In this document: positions 63,676 to 64,000 of the stretch, in pieces | How the letters are laid out: the number at the start of each line of letters is the position of its first letter | How positions within the stretch are numbered: position 1 is the first letter of the stretch | Assembly: GCF_008369105.1 (NCBI RefSeq) | Contig: NZ_VINQ01000017.1 | Span: 19,560 to 83,559 of the forward strand | From: Aquicoccus porphyridii | GTDB lineage: Bacteria > Pseudomonadota > Alphaproteobacteria > Rhodobacterales > Rhodobacteraceae | Length of the DNA: 64,000 bases | Direction of reading: 5' to 3' | Position numbers and translations under genes: made by a program | Notes under the pieces: model-generated | What the model was told of the DNA's origin: nothing | Databases searched by the model: none | The model's input: only the letters and a program-made list of their open reading frames with translations

Positions 63676-64000
63676 ATGGATCAAATGATGGGAATGGCGG
63701 GGAGCTGGGGCCCGCTCGTGGTTGCGGCGCTCAAGGCGCTGATCGTTCTGGTGATCGGCTGGATGGTGGCCGGGCTGGTGTCGGGCACGGTCCGGCGCAA
63801 GGTGAATGCCAATCCGCGGATCGACGACACGCTGGGCACTTTCGTGGCCAATGTCATCAAATGGGTGATCCTGTTGATGGTGCTGATCGCGGTTCTGGGG
63901 CTGTTCGGCATCCAGGCGACATCGCTGGTGGCTGTTCTCGGTGCGGCGACGCTGGCCATCGGCCTTGCGCTTCAGGGCACGCTGAGCGATCTGGCGGCGG
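63676..64000 (+). CDS. Mechanosensitive ion channel MscS family, 5' part
   Basis: The first 108 codons of a small-conductance mechanosensitive channel, truncated by the window edge. After MDQMMGMAGSWGP, three hydrophobic helices appear: about 15-36, 58-80 and 83-105. The third is Gly/Ala-rich (LGAATLAIGLALQGTLSDLAA), the pore-lining TM3 of MscS (Q at the kink). RKVNANPRIDDTLGTFVANV joins helices 1 and 2 as in MscS. AAGGAG lies 10 bases before the ATG. A complete gene would add the cytoplasmic beta and cage domains. Confidence 0.9.
   Translation, partial: MDQMMGMAGSWGPLVVAALKALIVLVIGWMVAGLVSGTVRRKVNANPRIDDTLGTFVANVIKWVILLMVLIAVLGLFGIQATSLVAVLGAATLAIGLALQGTLSDLAA

Overview
The window is a high-G+C chromosomal segment whose gene content points to a marine alphaproteobacterium of the Rhodobacteraceae (Roseobacter group). 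The indicators are xsc with a MocR-type TauR, a TakP-like TRAP transporter, glcDEF, DUF1523/DUF6638-type proteins, and a rpsT-dnaA-dnaN-recF-gyrB arrangement. No prophage, insertion sequence, CRISPR array, rRNA or tRNA gene was recognised. About 55 protein genes fill almost all of the sequence, and the last one (MscS) runs off the right edge.

Layout. Positions 1-5.6 kb hold a C2-sulfonate module: a citrate/methylcitrate synthase and pta in head-to-head orientation, then xsc and tauR. Xsc makes acetyl phosphate, Pta makes acetyl-CoA and the synthase can pass it into the TCA cycle. Positions 5.7-12.5 kb form a six-gene minus-strand operon of unknown function, built around a coiled-coil protein, an AAA+ ATPase, two large uncharacterised soluble proteins and two small membrane proteins. 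This is the best candidate for an undescribed system. Positions 12.7-20.2 kb carry a Tat-exported cyclase-family protein, a P1 peptidase, a formamidase-like hydrolase, succinate-semialdehyde dehydrogenase, a multidomain META protein, Hsp20 with a ROSE-like RNA thermometer, and an exported trypsin-like protease. Positions 20.2-24.5 kb are the glycolate oxidase operon glcD-glcE-(membrane protein)-glcF. Then come pyrF, an AI-2E-type exporter, clpB with a heat-shock promoter, dnaX, and a small dual-specificity phosphatase.

Positions 34-40 kb carry a TRAP transporter operon with both membrane subunits enlarged, followed closely by a CaiB-family CoA-transferase. Positions 40-44.4 kb hold an MFS protein, a tetR-yciI-tag operon and a DUF418 membrane protein. 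Positions 44.7-52.5 kb are the replication block rpsT, dnaA, dnaN, recF, lysE, gyrB, all on the minus strand. Positions 52.7-64 kb carry map, an MFS exporter, DUF2189, rsmD, a ferredoxin-reductase-like flavoprotein, a peroxiredoxin, glpD-glpK, a LysE exporter, a GST and the start of mscS.

The regulatory DNA is informative. Direct repeats resembling TauR sites lie before xsc and before tauR. An 11-bp tandem-repeat element is shared, in the same orientation, by the P1 peptidase and MFS upstream regions. There are inverted-repeat operators before glcD and tetR, RpoH-like promoters for hsp20 and clpB, and paired hairpins between dctP and dctQ.
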